From positions 1 to 12,247 of the forward strand of contig CBFHIO010000028.1 of assembly GCA_965656035.1 (NCBI GenBank): DNA of 12,247 nucleotides, given 5' to 3'. The DNA comes from SCGC-AAA076-P13 sp965656035 (GTDB lineage Bacteria > Pseudomonadota > Gammaproteobacteria > Magnimaribacterales > D2472). Shown one piece after another: positions 1 through 7,094 of this stretch (positions within the stretch are counted from its first letter, which is position 1; each line of letters begins with the position of its first letter). Position numbers and translations under genes: made by a program. Below the pieces are notes generated by a model. That model was not told the origin of the DNA, did not search any database, and saw only the letters and a list, made by a program, of their open reading frames with translations.

Positions 1-100
1 ATATGTTTGGTCAGTTTTCCTAATAGTTGCTTTGTGCATTTCAATTGCTTTTATTTTTTACAAGCAAAAAATAAAAGCAATTGCAAAAAAAATTAATTAA
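1..100 (+). CDS. ccmD: CcmD, heme exporter small membrane protein (3' end only)
   Basis: This is the last 32 codons of a gene cut by the left edge; codons begin at base 2 and the TAA is at 98-100. The translation starts YVWSVFLIVALCISIAFIFY and ends with a Lys-rich tail (KQKIKAIAKKIN). One membrane helix that begins with Tyr-Val-Trp and is followed by a short basic cytoplasmic tail is the known layout of CcmD. CcmD is a small protein that helps release heme-loaded CcmE from the CcmABC transporter. The stop codon directly touches the ATG of ccmE, as expected in a ccmABCDE operon. The call rests on this motif, the size and the position, because the protein is too short for anything stronger. 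Its 3' end also holds a long inverted repeat. Confidence 0.85.
   Translation, partial: YVWSVFLIVALCISIAFIFYKQKIKAIAKKIN
42..83. repeat. 18-bp perfect inverted repeat in the end of ccmD
   Basis: Bases 42-59 are exactly complementary to bases 66-83, leaving a 6-base loop (ACAAGC, 60-65). The outer half of the stem reads CAATTGCTTTTAT / ATAAAAGCAATTG. The stem lies inside the ccmD reading frame and ends 17 bases before the ccmE ATG. No T-run follows it on either strand, so it does not look like a Rho-independent terminator. An RNA hairpin here could affect transcript stability or processing between ccmD and ccmE, but that role is inferred. Confidence 0.6.
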
Positions 101-505
101 ATGAAACCAATAAGAAAAAAAAGACTGCAAAGAGTATTGTTAATATTAGCAGGGTCAGCACTTGGGTCTTTTTTTATTATTAGAGCTTTGGATACAAATC
201 TAGATTTTTTCTATACACCCTCGGAGATAATTTTAGAAGAAATACCTCAAAACAAAAGGATAAAAGTTGGTGGTATGGTTTTAGAGAACTCGGTGGTTAG
301 AGATAAAACCAAAATATCCTTTACTGTGACAGACTATCAAGGATCATTAAATGTTGAGTTTGATGGAATAGTACCTGATTTATTTAAGGAAGGTAGTGGT
401 GTTGTTGTACTAGGTTATCTAAATGGTGAAACAGTATTAGCTGAAGAAGTTCTTGCAAAGCACGATGAAAACTATATGCCACCAAGTATAGATATAAAAA
501 AATAA
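101..505 (+). CDS. ccmE: CcmE, periplasmic heme chaperone
   Basis: CcmE receives heme from CcmABCD at the outer face of the inner membrane, binds it covalently through a histidine and passes it to CcmF. The 134-residue protein has the family layout: a basic N-terminus, one membrane anchor (about residues 10-30), then a periplasmic OB-fold beta domain (about 48-118). The heme-binding motif is clear as LAKHDENYMPP, with the heme-linking His121 and conserved Tyr125, followed by the usual short flexible tail. The length is slightly below the E. coli protein because the tail is short. The ATG directly follows the ccmD stop, and the TAA overlaps the ccmF ATG by one base, so it belongs to the same transcript. 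No clear Shine-Dalgarno sequence precedes the start, but the basic-then-hydrophobic N-terminus fits this start. Confidence 0.96.
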   Translation: MKPIRKKRLQRVLLILAGSALGSFFIIRALDTNLDFFYTPSEIILEEIPQNKRIKVGGMVLENSVVRDKTKISFTVTDYQGSLNVEFDGIVPDLFKEGSGVVVLGYLNGETVLAEEVLAKHDENYMPPSIDIKK

Positions 506-2400
506 TGTTGATAGAAGTAGCACAATTTTTGACCATCCTTGCAACAGGACTATTTTTTTTATGCTTTCTATTTTCTAACATCTTTAATCTTAATGATTTA
601 AATATCATTAATCTTATTTCAAGAATTTACTCTCATAGTTTTTTTCTATTTTTGTCTTCTTTTTTAATATACGTATGGATGGCAATAAGCGATAACTTCA
701 GCGTGCTTTACATTGCTCAACACTCAAATACCAACTTACCTGTCTTTTATAAAATATCATCAATCTGGAGTGCACATGAAGGATCAATGTATCTATGGAT
801 AATATTTCTTAGTTTATGGGGAGCAATTTATAATTTTTTTACTAAAAATAATGAACCGCTCAAAGCCAGGACTATTGGAATCATATCTATAACAACAGTT
901 GGTTTTTTATTATTTCTTTTACTGACATCAAATCCTTTTGAAACAATATTACCTCTACCTCCTGAGAATGGAGCCGATATTAATCCTGTGCTACAAGATC
1001 CTTTGCTGGCAATTCATCCGCCAGCTCTTTATCTTGGTTATGTTGGTTTTGTAATCGCATTCGGGCAAGCATTGGCTTTTTTAATTGAGGGTGATTCAAG
1101 TATTAACTGGGAAAAACAGGTCAGGTTTTGGTCAATTATTTCATGGTCATTTTTAACTCTAGGCATTACCTTGGGTAGTTGGTGGGCTTATTATGAGCTT
1201 GGATGGGGAGGCTACTGGTTTTGGGATCCTGTAGAGAACGTTGCTTTAATGCCTTGGTTGGCAGCGACAGCTTTTATTCACTCACTAAGCGCATCATCTA
1301 AGTCTTCTATTTTAAGAATTTGGACTATTCTCTTATCAATTTTAGTATTTTCTTTAAGCTTATTTGGCGCGTTTATTGTTAGATCGGGAATCATTGATAG
1401 CGTTCACTCTTTTGCAAATGATCCTGAGAGAGGCCTTTATTTATTAGCTTTTATAGGGCTTTTAGTCATGACATCTCTGGTTCTATTTTCTTATAGATTT
1501 AAGATATTAGTTTCAAATAAGAGAATTATTTCTTTATCAAAAGAATCTTTTATTTCAATTAATAATATTCTTTTTGGTACATTAATTTTTTCAACAATGC
1601 TTGGTGTTATATATCCATTAATATATGAGTATATCTATGATCAAAAAATTAGTGTTGGAGCTCCATTCTACAATGCTATTTATGTTCCAATCACTCTTTT
1701 AGCTTGTTTATTTTTATTTTCATCAATAGAATCAAAATGGCAGAAAAAATCAATCATTACTTTTTTTAGCAACCCTTCAAATGCAAGCATTATTTTTTCT
1801 CTATTGATTACTTTTATAGCATTTAAATTATATTCAATATCAAAGCTGTGGACGCTTGCCTCATTATTTGTAGGTTCTTTAATAATATTTAGATACATCT
1901 TAGTGATTTATTCATATGTTTTTCATAAAAAATTTGTGAATATTTATAGTGTATTGGCTCACTTAGGTCTCGGACTTCTTATAATTTCCATAGCACTAAA
2001 TAATGACTTTAGTTCTGAAAGAGCCTTGAATATTAAAATTAATGAAGCTGAAATGTATAAGAATCATGAAATAACTTTTGATAATCTACAGCTTGTAAAT
2101 GGACCTAATTATGAATCTGTTAGGGCTGATTTCATAATAGAAGATCAAAACGGTAATAAATTTTTTTTAAACCCTGAAAAAAGAAAGTATTTTGTAAGAG
2201 GTCAAATAACAACTGAGACTGCAATACATGCCTCTATTTTAAAAGATGTGTATTTAACAATTGGCGACCAATTAGATGACGGTAGCTGGATAGTAAATGT
2301 CCAATTTAATTATTTTATAAGGTGGATATGGTTTTCTGCTGCACTAATGACTATTTCAGGTTTATTTTTAGCTAGATCTATTAATAGGGCAAAACAATGA
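505..2400 (+). CDS. ccmF: CcmF, cytochrome c heme lyase core subunit
   Basis: CcmF is the membrane subunit that takes heme from CcmE and joins it to the CXXCH cysteines of apocytochrome c. The 631-residue protein is hydrophobic with many membrane segments. The tryptophan-rich WWD domain lies at about 224-252 (GSWWAYYELGWGGYWFWDP). The four histidines expected to ligate heme can be placed: His171 (LAIHPPALY) and His486 (SVLAHLG) for the internal b-heme, and His259 and His301 flanking the WWD region. A periplasmic domain (about 505-605) precedes the last helix. Length is normal for the family. The start overlaps the ccmE stop by one base (TAATG) and the end overlaps ccmG by four (ATGA). The related NrfE protein is possible by sequence alone, but the ccm neighbours make CcmF the clear choice. 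Confidence 0.97.
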   Translation: MLIEVAQFLTILATGLFFLCFLFSNIFNLNDLNIINLISRIYSHSFFLFLSSFLIYVWMAISDNFSVLYIAQHSNTNLPVFYKISSIWSAHEGSMYLWIIFLSLWGAIYNFFTKNNEPLKARTIGIISITTVGFLLFLLLTSNPFETILPLPPENGADINPVLQDPLLAIHPPALYLGYVGFVIAFGQALAFLIEGDSSINWEKQVRFWSIISWSFLTLGITLGSWWAYYELGWGGYWFWDPVENVALMPWLAATAFIHSLSASSKSSILRIWTILLSILVFSLSLFGAFIVRSGIIDSVHSFANDPERGLYLLAFIGLLVMTSLVLFSYRFKILVSNKRIISLSKESFISINNILFGTLIFSTMLGVIYPLIYEYIYDQKISVGAPFYNAIYVPITLLACLFLFSSIESKWQKKSIITFFSNPSNASIIFSLLITFIAFKLYSISKLWTLASLFVGSLIIFRYILVIYSYVFHKKFVNIYSVLAHLGLGLLIISIALNNDFSSERALNIKINEAEMYKNHEITFDNLQLVNGPNYESVRADFIIEDQNGNKFFLNPEKRKYFVRGQITTETAIHASILKDVYLTIGDQLDDGSWIVNVQFNYFIRWIWFSAALMTISGLFLARSINRAKQ

Positions 2401-2927
2401 CAGTTTTTTTGAGGCTACTTATATTAAGTATTTCTTTAGCGTTTTTTTATTTTTTTTATTTATATATTAATGAAGATAAATATTATCCAGGAGCAAGTTT
2501 TCAAACATCCAATATGCCACTTTTTGAACTTGAGGATTTGTATTCAAATGAAGTTATAAGAAATTTTGATTCAGAAGAAGCTTATCTTATTAATGTTTGG
2601 GCAAGCTGGTGTATTACCTGTAGAGTTGAGCATGGCTTTTTGATGAAACTTAGCTCTCAAGGAATCCCAATTATGGGATTGAATTATAAAGATGATAGAA
2701 ATGATGCAATAAATTGGATTAATAAATTTGGTGATCCATATAATCAGATTATTTATGATCCAAAAGGAGAATTGGCTTTAGATATGGGCGTCACAGGCGC
2801 GCCTGAGACTTTCTTAATTAAGGGTGAAAGGATTATTGCTCATTATAGGGGAGAGGTTAATGATATGATCTGGGGCGATGTCTTTACCCCAATTATAAAA
2901 AAGGAAAATATATTTAATGCTAATTAA
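2397..2927 (+). CDS. ccmG: CcmG/DsbE, thiol:disulfide oxidoreductase of cytochrome c maturation
   Basis: CcmG is a membrane-tethered thioredoxin-like protein that keeps apocytochrome cysteines reduced, receiving electrons from DsbD or CcdA. The 176-residue protein has an uncleaved N-terminal membrane anchor (about 4-23), then a periplasmic thioredoxin fold with the active site WASWCITCRVEH (Cys72 and Cys75). The cis-proline loop GAPETF (Pro136) is typical of the CcmG family. The Ile between the active-site cysteines replaces the more usual Pro; it may shift the redox potential, though that is inference. The ATG overlaps the ccmF TGA in an ATGA junction, with AGGG seven bases upstream as a possible ribosome binding site. 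Its last 11 bases overlap ccmH in another frame. No dsbD/ccdA gene lies in the window. Confidence 0.94.
   Translation: MTVFLRLLILSISLAFFYFFYLYINEDKYYPGASFQTSNMPLFELEDLYSNEVIRNFDSEEAYLINVWASWCITCRVEHGFLMKLSSQGIPIMGLNYKDDRNDAINWINKFGDPYNQIIYDPKGELALDMGVTGAPETFLIKGERIIAHYRGEVNDMIWGDVFTPIIKKENIFNAN
2901..2905 (+). promoter_or_regulatory. Ribosome binding site for ccmH
   Basis: AAGGA lies inside the end of ccmG, 11 bases before the ccmH ATG at 2917. It supports that start, which sits 11 bases inside ccmG. Most starts in this window lack a good Shine-Dalgarno sequence, so this one is notable. Confidence 0.45.
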
Positions 2928-3294
2928 GTCTTTATTATTTCTATTACTAGTTTCATCAACAAATATACTGGGCGACAGCCTATATAAATTTCAAAATACT
3001 AATGATGAGGAAAGGTTTTATAGTTTAATAAAAGAAATTAGATGCCCAAAATGCACAAGTGGATCTCTTGCAAGTTCCAATGCGCCTGTATCAGAGGATA
3101 TTAAAAAGAAAATAATACAATTAATTAATGAAGGTAAAACAGATGATGAGATTAGATTATTTTTATCAGATCGATTTGGAATCGAGGTTTTATATGACCC
3201 TGGTTTAAATAGGAGCACATATGTGCTTTGGATTGCGCCTGGCTTATTTTTATTTATCGCTCTTTTAATTTTCTTTTTTAGAAGAAAAGCGTAA
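2917..3294 (+). CDS. ccmH: CcmH (CcmL-type), apocytochrome c thioreductase subunit
   Basis: CcmH works with CcmG and CcmF in reducing apocytochrome cysteines and delivering them for heme attachment. The 125-residue protein has a signal peptide (about 1-19), a small helical periplasmic domain with the redox motif RCPKC (Cys43, Cys46), the family block SNAPVSEDIKKKI, and a C-terminal membrane anchor (about 103-121) ending in RRKA. After the second cysteine, the common Gln-Asn-Gln is replaced by Thr-Ser-Gly, a mild departure. It is the short form without the TPR domain that is fused to it in E. coli; that domain is the separate next gene. The start lies within ccmG, supported by AAGGA upstream, and the TAA overlaps the next ATG by one base. 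Confidence 0.93.
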   Translation: MLIKSLLFLLLVSSTNILGDSLYKFQNTNDEERFYSLIKEIRCPKCTSGSLASSNAPVSEDIKKKIIQLINEGKTDDEIRLFLSDRFGIEVLYDPGLNRSTYVLWIAPGLFLFIALLIFFFRRKA

Positions 3295-4073
3295 TGATTT
3301 TTATATATCTGCTAGCTTTTTTTGCATTCATGCCGATCCTAGCATATCTGTTATCCCAAACAACAAAAAATAAAGGATATATTTTTGGAATTTCTTTTTT
3401 AATTATTCTCATGTGCTTATTTTCTGTTGTAGGCAAGTATTCATTTTTAGGATCGCTTGAAAATAAAAAAATGAATTCAAATATTCTTACAAACATTGAA
3501 AACAATAAAAAAATTCCTCAACAAATTATTCAAAAATTTGATAAAAATATTAATAACCAAGAAAAGCTATATTGGCTTCAAAGTTATATTAATAAAGCTA
3601 TAGGAGATAATAAGCTTATTGCTGCTGAGAGTTTAATTTCTGTTTCAGAGCAATATTTCCAAACTGCTGATGAAAAATATATTTTTTATTCTTTATATAC
3701 AAAGCTTAGAGATGCAAAATTTCCTAGCTTTGCTGAATCTCAGTTAATTATAAATTTCACGCCCCCACCAGGATGTGTAAATTTAGAAGGCACTGTAGAA
3801 ATATTCATTGTAAATGGGCCTCAAATACCAATAGCTTCAAAAAAATTTAACAATTCTTTTGAATTTGTTCTAAAAAATATTGACTCTTCTATACCTGGAT
3901 TTGATTTGGCATCCGCTTACCTGAACCAAGAAGCTCTCGATTTAAAAATATTATTAAGCTGTACTGATTTAAATTCTACTTTTTATTCTGAAAACACCTT
4001 GCTATTCAATAACAACGGGTCTGTAAATTCTTATAATATTAAAGCAAATGAATGGTTTAAAAAGGAACAATAG
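3294..4073 (+). CDS. ccmI: CcmI-like apocytochrome c chaperone, reduced form
   Basis: CcmI binds the C-terminus of apocytochrome c and presents it to the heme lyase. This 259-residue protein matches that role by position and layout: two N-terminal membrane helices (about 1-20 and 30-48) followed by YSFLGS, like the Tyr/Leu-Gly-Ser segment after helix 2 in CcmI. A short helical region (about 85-150) may be a degenerate TPR domain. The C-terminal beta-rich domain (about 153-250) carries GPQIPIASKKF, resembling the 'G-P-x-x-P-(I/L)-A' block of the CcmI C-terminal domain. The family is usually longer, often with several clear TPR units, so this copy looks trimmed. Two cysteines (161 and 223) in the periplasmic domain could form a disulfide. 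Homology is weak by eye, and the call leans on context. Confidence 0.75.
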   Translation: MIFIYLLAFFAFMPILAYLLSQTTKNKGYIFGISFLIILMCLFSVVGKYSFLGSLENKKMNSNILTNIENNKKIPQQIIQKFDKNINNQEKLYWLQSYINKAIGDNKLIAAESLISVSEQYFQTADEKYIFYSLYTKLRDAKFPSFAESQLIINFTPPPGCVNLEGTVEIFIVNGPQIPIASKKFNNSFEFVLKNIDSSIPGFDLASAYLNQEALDLKILLSCTDLNSTFYSENTLLFNNNGSVNSYNIKANEWFKKEQ

Positions 4074-4106
4074 TTTAATATATCTTTAAGAAAAACATTC
4101 TAAAAA

Positions 4107-7094
4107 ATGCAGCTTAAACATATAAAACTATCAGGTTTTAAAAGTTTCGTAGATCCAACGAAGATATCTTTTCCCTCAAATTTAGTAGGTGTTGTTGGAC
4201 CTAATGGTTGTGGTAAATCAAATGTTATTGATGCAGTAAGGTGGGTGCTGGGAGAGTTGTCTGCTAAAAATCTTCGTGGTGAGTCAATGGTTGATGTCAT
4301 CTTTAATGGTTCAGAAAATAGAAAGCCCTCAGGACAATGCAGCATTGAATTGCTTTTTGATAATTCCAGCGGAAAAATTGGTGGAGAGTACGCATCGTAT
4401 AATGAAATTTCTATTAAAAGAGTAATGACTAGAGATGCTCAATCTACTTACTTTATAAATAGCACAAAATGTAGAAGAAAAGATGTTCAAGATATATTTC
4501 TTGGAACTGGTCTTGGGCCTAGCTCATATGCAATTATTGAACAGGGCATGGTTAGTAAGCTTGTTAGCGCAAAACCAGAGGAATTAAGAACTCATATTGA
4601 AGAAGCCGCAGGTGTTTCGAAATATCGAGAAAGAAGAAGAGAAACTGAAAGTCGAATTAAGAAAACAAAAGAGAACCTATCAAGGGTAAAAGATATTAAA
4701 GATGAAATAGAAAGGCTTATTAGAAGACTTGAAAATCAAGCAAACGCAGCTGAGAAATATAACAACCTAAAAGAAGAAGAGGGTCAAATACAAACTGATA
4801 TAGCGATTCTTTACTCACTTGAAGCTAAAAATAATAAAGAAAAACTCCAAAAAAATTTAGAGGCATTAAATAGAGATTTTAAAATCAAGCAAGCTGAATC
4901 TGACTCTAAACAGGCACAAATCGATGATTATAGAACTCAAAATGAATCAGTTATTAATGCATATGAAATTGCTCAGAAAAATTTTTATACAATCGGAGCT
5001 GAAATAGCAAAACACGAATCAGATCTTCATAACATTAATAAATCTGAGGCTACTAATCTTGAAGCTCTTGAAAGAGCACAGAAAAGCTACCAAGATGCAC
5101 TTGAGAAAGAGTCTGTTTTTAAGGACCTTAGCCCAAAAGAAAAAGAGTTAAAATTAAATATTGCAATTGTTAAAGCATTCGACGCTCTTGAGAAAAAAAA
5201 TACTATCGGGAAAGCCATTCAGCCGCTTGAAGACCAAATTAATATCAAACAAGGAGAACTAGATTCAAAGCAAGACATATTTGACAGTATTAAAGCTAAC
5301 AAAGACAAGGTTGTAAGCGAGATTAAAGGCCTGCAAGATGATCAATTTTCAATTGAAGCTGAAATAGCAAGGACTGAAGGAGCAATAAAGAATTTAAATA
5401 ATTTAGAAGAGAATGCTCATTCGGACTTTAAAGAAGCATCTAGAAATTATGCAAATGCTGTTGAGAAAGAATCAAATAATGATCACCTCAACCCAAAAGA
5501 AAAAGCAATGCATCTATTAGATACAATTTCTGAACTGCTAAAATCGTTTGGTTCAAATGCTGATAAAGTAAATTCAAAACTTTCTGAGCTTAAAGAACTT
5601 CTAATGAGCATATTAAAAATTGCATCTGATCAGTCAAAAAGTTTTACAGCTGAGTATTTAAACCAAAAAAATAGAGCTGAAGAAACCATTAATAAAACAA
5701 AGAGTGACAAAAAAGATGCTGAAAACAAACTACAAGATCTTAATAATCAAAAAATCGCTATTAATAAGCAAATAGATTCACAGGCTAGCATTCAAGCTAA
5801 TATTGATACACAACTAAATGAGATGGATAGTAATAAATCCATAGTATCAAATGAACTTAGAAGCCTTGAAAAACAAATAAATGATTTAAGGCTTGAATTA
5901 AGAACACATGAGGTTAACTTAGAAAATGCTTCAAATGTTTTAGAAAAAGCAGAAGTAAGCATTTCAGACTTTGATCCTAATCAGTATAAAGGCATGGATC
6001 TAAAAGGTCTGGAAGAGTCTTTAGATGAAATACAAAAAAATATTGCTCAATTAGGATCAGTCAATCTAGCTTCTCCTGAAGAATATTTAAATAGAGAAAA
6101 TGAGTTAAAAAAATTAATTGAAGAGGCTGAAATCAAAAAATCTGAAATCCAAGTGATTATGGATGAATTGGTAGATAAGAGCTCAAAAGCAGAATCTGAA
6201 TTAACAACGATTAGACAAAAACAGTCTCAATTTAATGAAAGCTTAAGAGAGCTAGAAAATCAAAAAAATGTAGCTGAGTTAGATCTTAAATCTTTATCAG
6301 AAAAGGTTACTAACCTAAGACTAGACCTTAAAACTCATGAAATTAATTTGGATAATGCAAATACCAAAATAAAAGAAGCTGGCTTAAATATAGAGAGTAT
6401 AGATTACGCAAAGTATGAGAATATGGATCTTAATGAATTGCAAGACTCATTAACTGATATTCAAGCAAAAATAATACGCTTGGGTGCAATTAATTTAGCA
6501 GCTCCAGAAGAAATAGCCTCAGAATCAAAAAGAAAAGAAGAGCTAGATGTTCAATACAACGACCTTACTGAAGCTCTTGAAAAGCTAACAGGAGCCATTA
6601 AAACAATTGATCTTGAAACAAAAACAAGATTTCAAGATAGCTTTGATTCAATAAATAAAAGAATGAAGGAAGTATTTTCAAAGTTATTTGGTGGTGGTTT
6701 TGCAGAACTTGCTCTAACTGAGGATGATGCACTAAATGCTGGGGTTGTAATAATGGCTAGACCTCCTGGCAAGAAGAACTCCTCAATTTCTCAGCTTTCA
6801 GGTGGTGAAAAAGCGCTGACAGCTTTGGCTCTTGTTTTTGCAATCTTTGAACTTAACCCTGCACCTTTTTGCATTCTAGATGAAGTGGATGCTCCCTTAG
6901 ACGATTTAAACACAATGCGATTTATAAATATGGTTGAGGAGATGTCAAAAACTGTGCAATTCATCTTCATAACTCACAACAAAGTTTCTATGGAAAAAAG
7001 TGACCATTTAATGGGTGTTACGATGCAAGAGGCAGGAGTTTCTAGAATGGTTTCTGTTGATGTAAATCAAGCACTAGAATTTGCTGAAGTATGA
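4107..7094 (+). CDS. smc: Smc, chromosome segregation ATPase, apparently without a hinge domain
   Basis: Smc organises the chromosome with ScpA and ScpB in the cytoplasm. Both halves of the ATPase head are intact: MQLKHIKLSGFKSFVDP start, Walker A GPNGCGKS (31-38), Q-loop Gln147, C-terminal signature LSGGE (897-901), Walker B CILDEVD (922-928), D-loop, and switch His957. Between the heads (about 166-835) lies only Lys/Glu/Asn/Gln-rich coiled coil. The roughly 150-residue glycine-rich hinge expected in the middle is not seen. The protein has 995 residues against about 1,150-1,190 usually, a shortfall close to one hinge. No Trp or Cys occurs in the arms, so a Rad50-type zinc hook is also excluded. 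The best turn candidate is about 481-515, leaving arms of similar length (about 315-320). Two sets of internal repeats occupy the arms. The frame is unbroken, starts 33 bases after ccmI, and overlaps zipA by ATGA. Confidence 0.93.
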   Translation: MQLKHIKLSGFKSFVDPTKISFPSNLVGVVGPNGCGKSNVIDAVRWVLGELSAKNLRGESMVDVIFNGSENRKPSGQCSIELLFDNSSGKIGGEYASYNEISIKRVMTRDAQSTYFINSTKCRRKDVQDIFLGTGLGPSSYAIIEQGMVSKLVSAKPEELRTHIEEAAGVSKYRERRRETESRIKKTKENLSRVKDIKDEIERLIRRLENQANAAEKYNNLKEEEGQIQTDIAILYSLEAKNNKEKLQKNLEALNRDFKIKQAESDSKQAQIDDYRTQNESVINAYEIAQKNFYTIGAEIAKHESDLHNINKSEATNLEALERAQKSYQDALEKESVFKDLSPKEKELKLNIAIVKAFDALEKKNTIGKAIQPLEDQINIKQGELDSKQDIFDSIKANKDKVVSEIKGLQDDQFSIEAEIARTEGAIKNLNNLEENAHSDFKEASRNYANAVEKESNNDHLNPKEKAMHLLDTISELLKSFGSNADKVNSKLSELKELLMSILKIASDQSKSFTAEYLNQKNRAEETINKTKSDKKDAENKLQDLNNQKIAINKQIDSQASIQANIDTQLNEMDSNKSIVSNELRSLEKQINDLRLELRTHEVNLENASNVLEKAEVSISDFDPNQYKGMDLKGLEESLDEIQKNIAQLGSVNLASPEEYLNRENELKKLIEEAEIKKSEIQVIMDELVDKSSKAESELTTIRQKQSQFNESLRELENQKNVAELDLKSLSEKVTNLRLDLKTHEINLDNANTKIKEAGLNIESIDYAKYENMDLNELQDSLTDIQAKIIRLGAINLAAPEEIASESKRKEELDVQYNDLTEALEKLTGAIKTIDLETKTRFQDSFDSINKRMKEVFSKLFGGGFAELALTEDDALNAGVVIMARPPGKKNSSISQLSGGEKALTALALVFAIFELNPAPFCILDEVDAPLDDLNTMRFINMVEEMSKTVQFIFITHNKVSMEKSDHLMGVTMQEAGVSRMVSVDVNQALEFAEV
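4833..5552 (+). repeat. Two tandem 120-residue repeats in the Smc N-terminal arm
   Basis: Smc residues 243-362 and 363-482 align without gaps at an offset of exactly 120. Shared blocks include IKQ-x-E-x-DSKQ (260-269 / 380-389), AEIA (298-301 / 418-421), EKES (333-336 / 453-456) and L-x-PKEK (341-346 / 461-466). A hand count over the last 65 residues gives 22 identities. The copies are well diverged in DNA, although a short exact match (GCTGAAATAGCAA) survives at 4998 and 5358. The ungapped register over the whole unit makes chance coiled-coil similarity unlikely. It is best read as an old in-frame duplication. Confidence 0.8.
5856..6545 (+). repeat. Duplicated neck region in the Smc C-terminal arm, 143-residue offset
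   Basis: Smc residues 584-670 and 727-813 align without gaps at an offset of 143, with about 36 identities in 87 positions by hand count. Shared blocks are LRL-x-L (594-598 / 737-741), THE (600-602 / 743-745), MDL (630-632 / 773-775) and LG-x-(V/I)-NLA-x-PEE (649-659 / 792-802). The second copy is in the normal place of the head-proximal region of Smc, so the first is the extra one. The stretch between them (671-726) is plain coiled coil. The DNA copies are diverged. Confidence 0.85.

Noticed and set aside
384..608. 74-codon - strand frame across the ccmE-ccmF junction
   Set aside because: It covers well-supported coding sequence on the other strand and has no family resemblance.
2794..2805. 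12-bp GC-rich palindrome CAGGCGCGCCTG in an AT-rich region
   Set aside because: It encodes the conserved cis-proline loop of CcmG (Gly-Ala-Pro), so protein constraint explains the sequence, and no regulatory role inside this gene is likely.
3214..3227. 14-bp palindrome AGCACATATGTGCT
   Set aside because: It lies within ccmH, has no loop or T-run and is not near a start or a promoter-like sequence; a chance palindrome is adequate.
4074..4106. Promoter or terminator between ccmI and smc
   Set aside because: The 33 bases are A/T-rich with no convincing -35/-10 pair, stem-loop or strong Shine-Dalgarno sequence.
4833..6545. Assembly artefact or recent duplication in smc
   Set aside because: Repeat copies share only about a third to two-fifths of residues and are diverged in DNA, which an assembly error or recent duplication would not give. 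The frame is intact throughout.
4107..7094. Identification as SbcC/Rad50 or MukB instead of Smc
   Set aside because: The N-terminal SGFKSFVDP, the C-terminal LSGGEKALTA and DEVDAPLDD blocks and the neck NLA-x-PEE motif are Smc type. There is no CXXC hook, and MukB head motifs are not seen.
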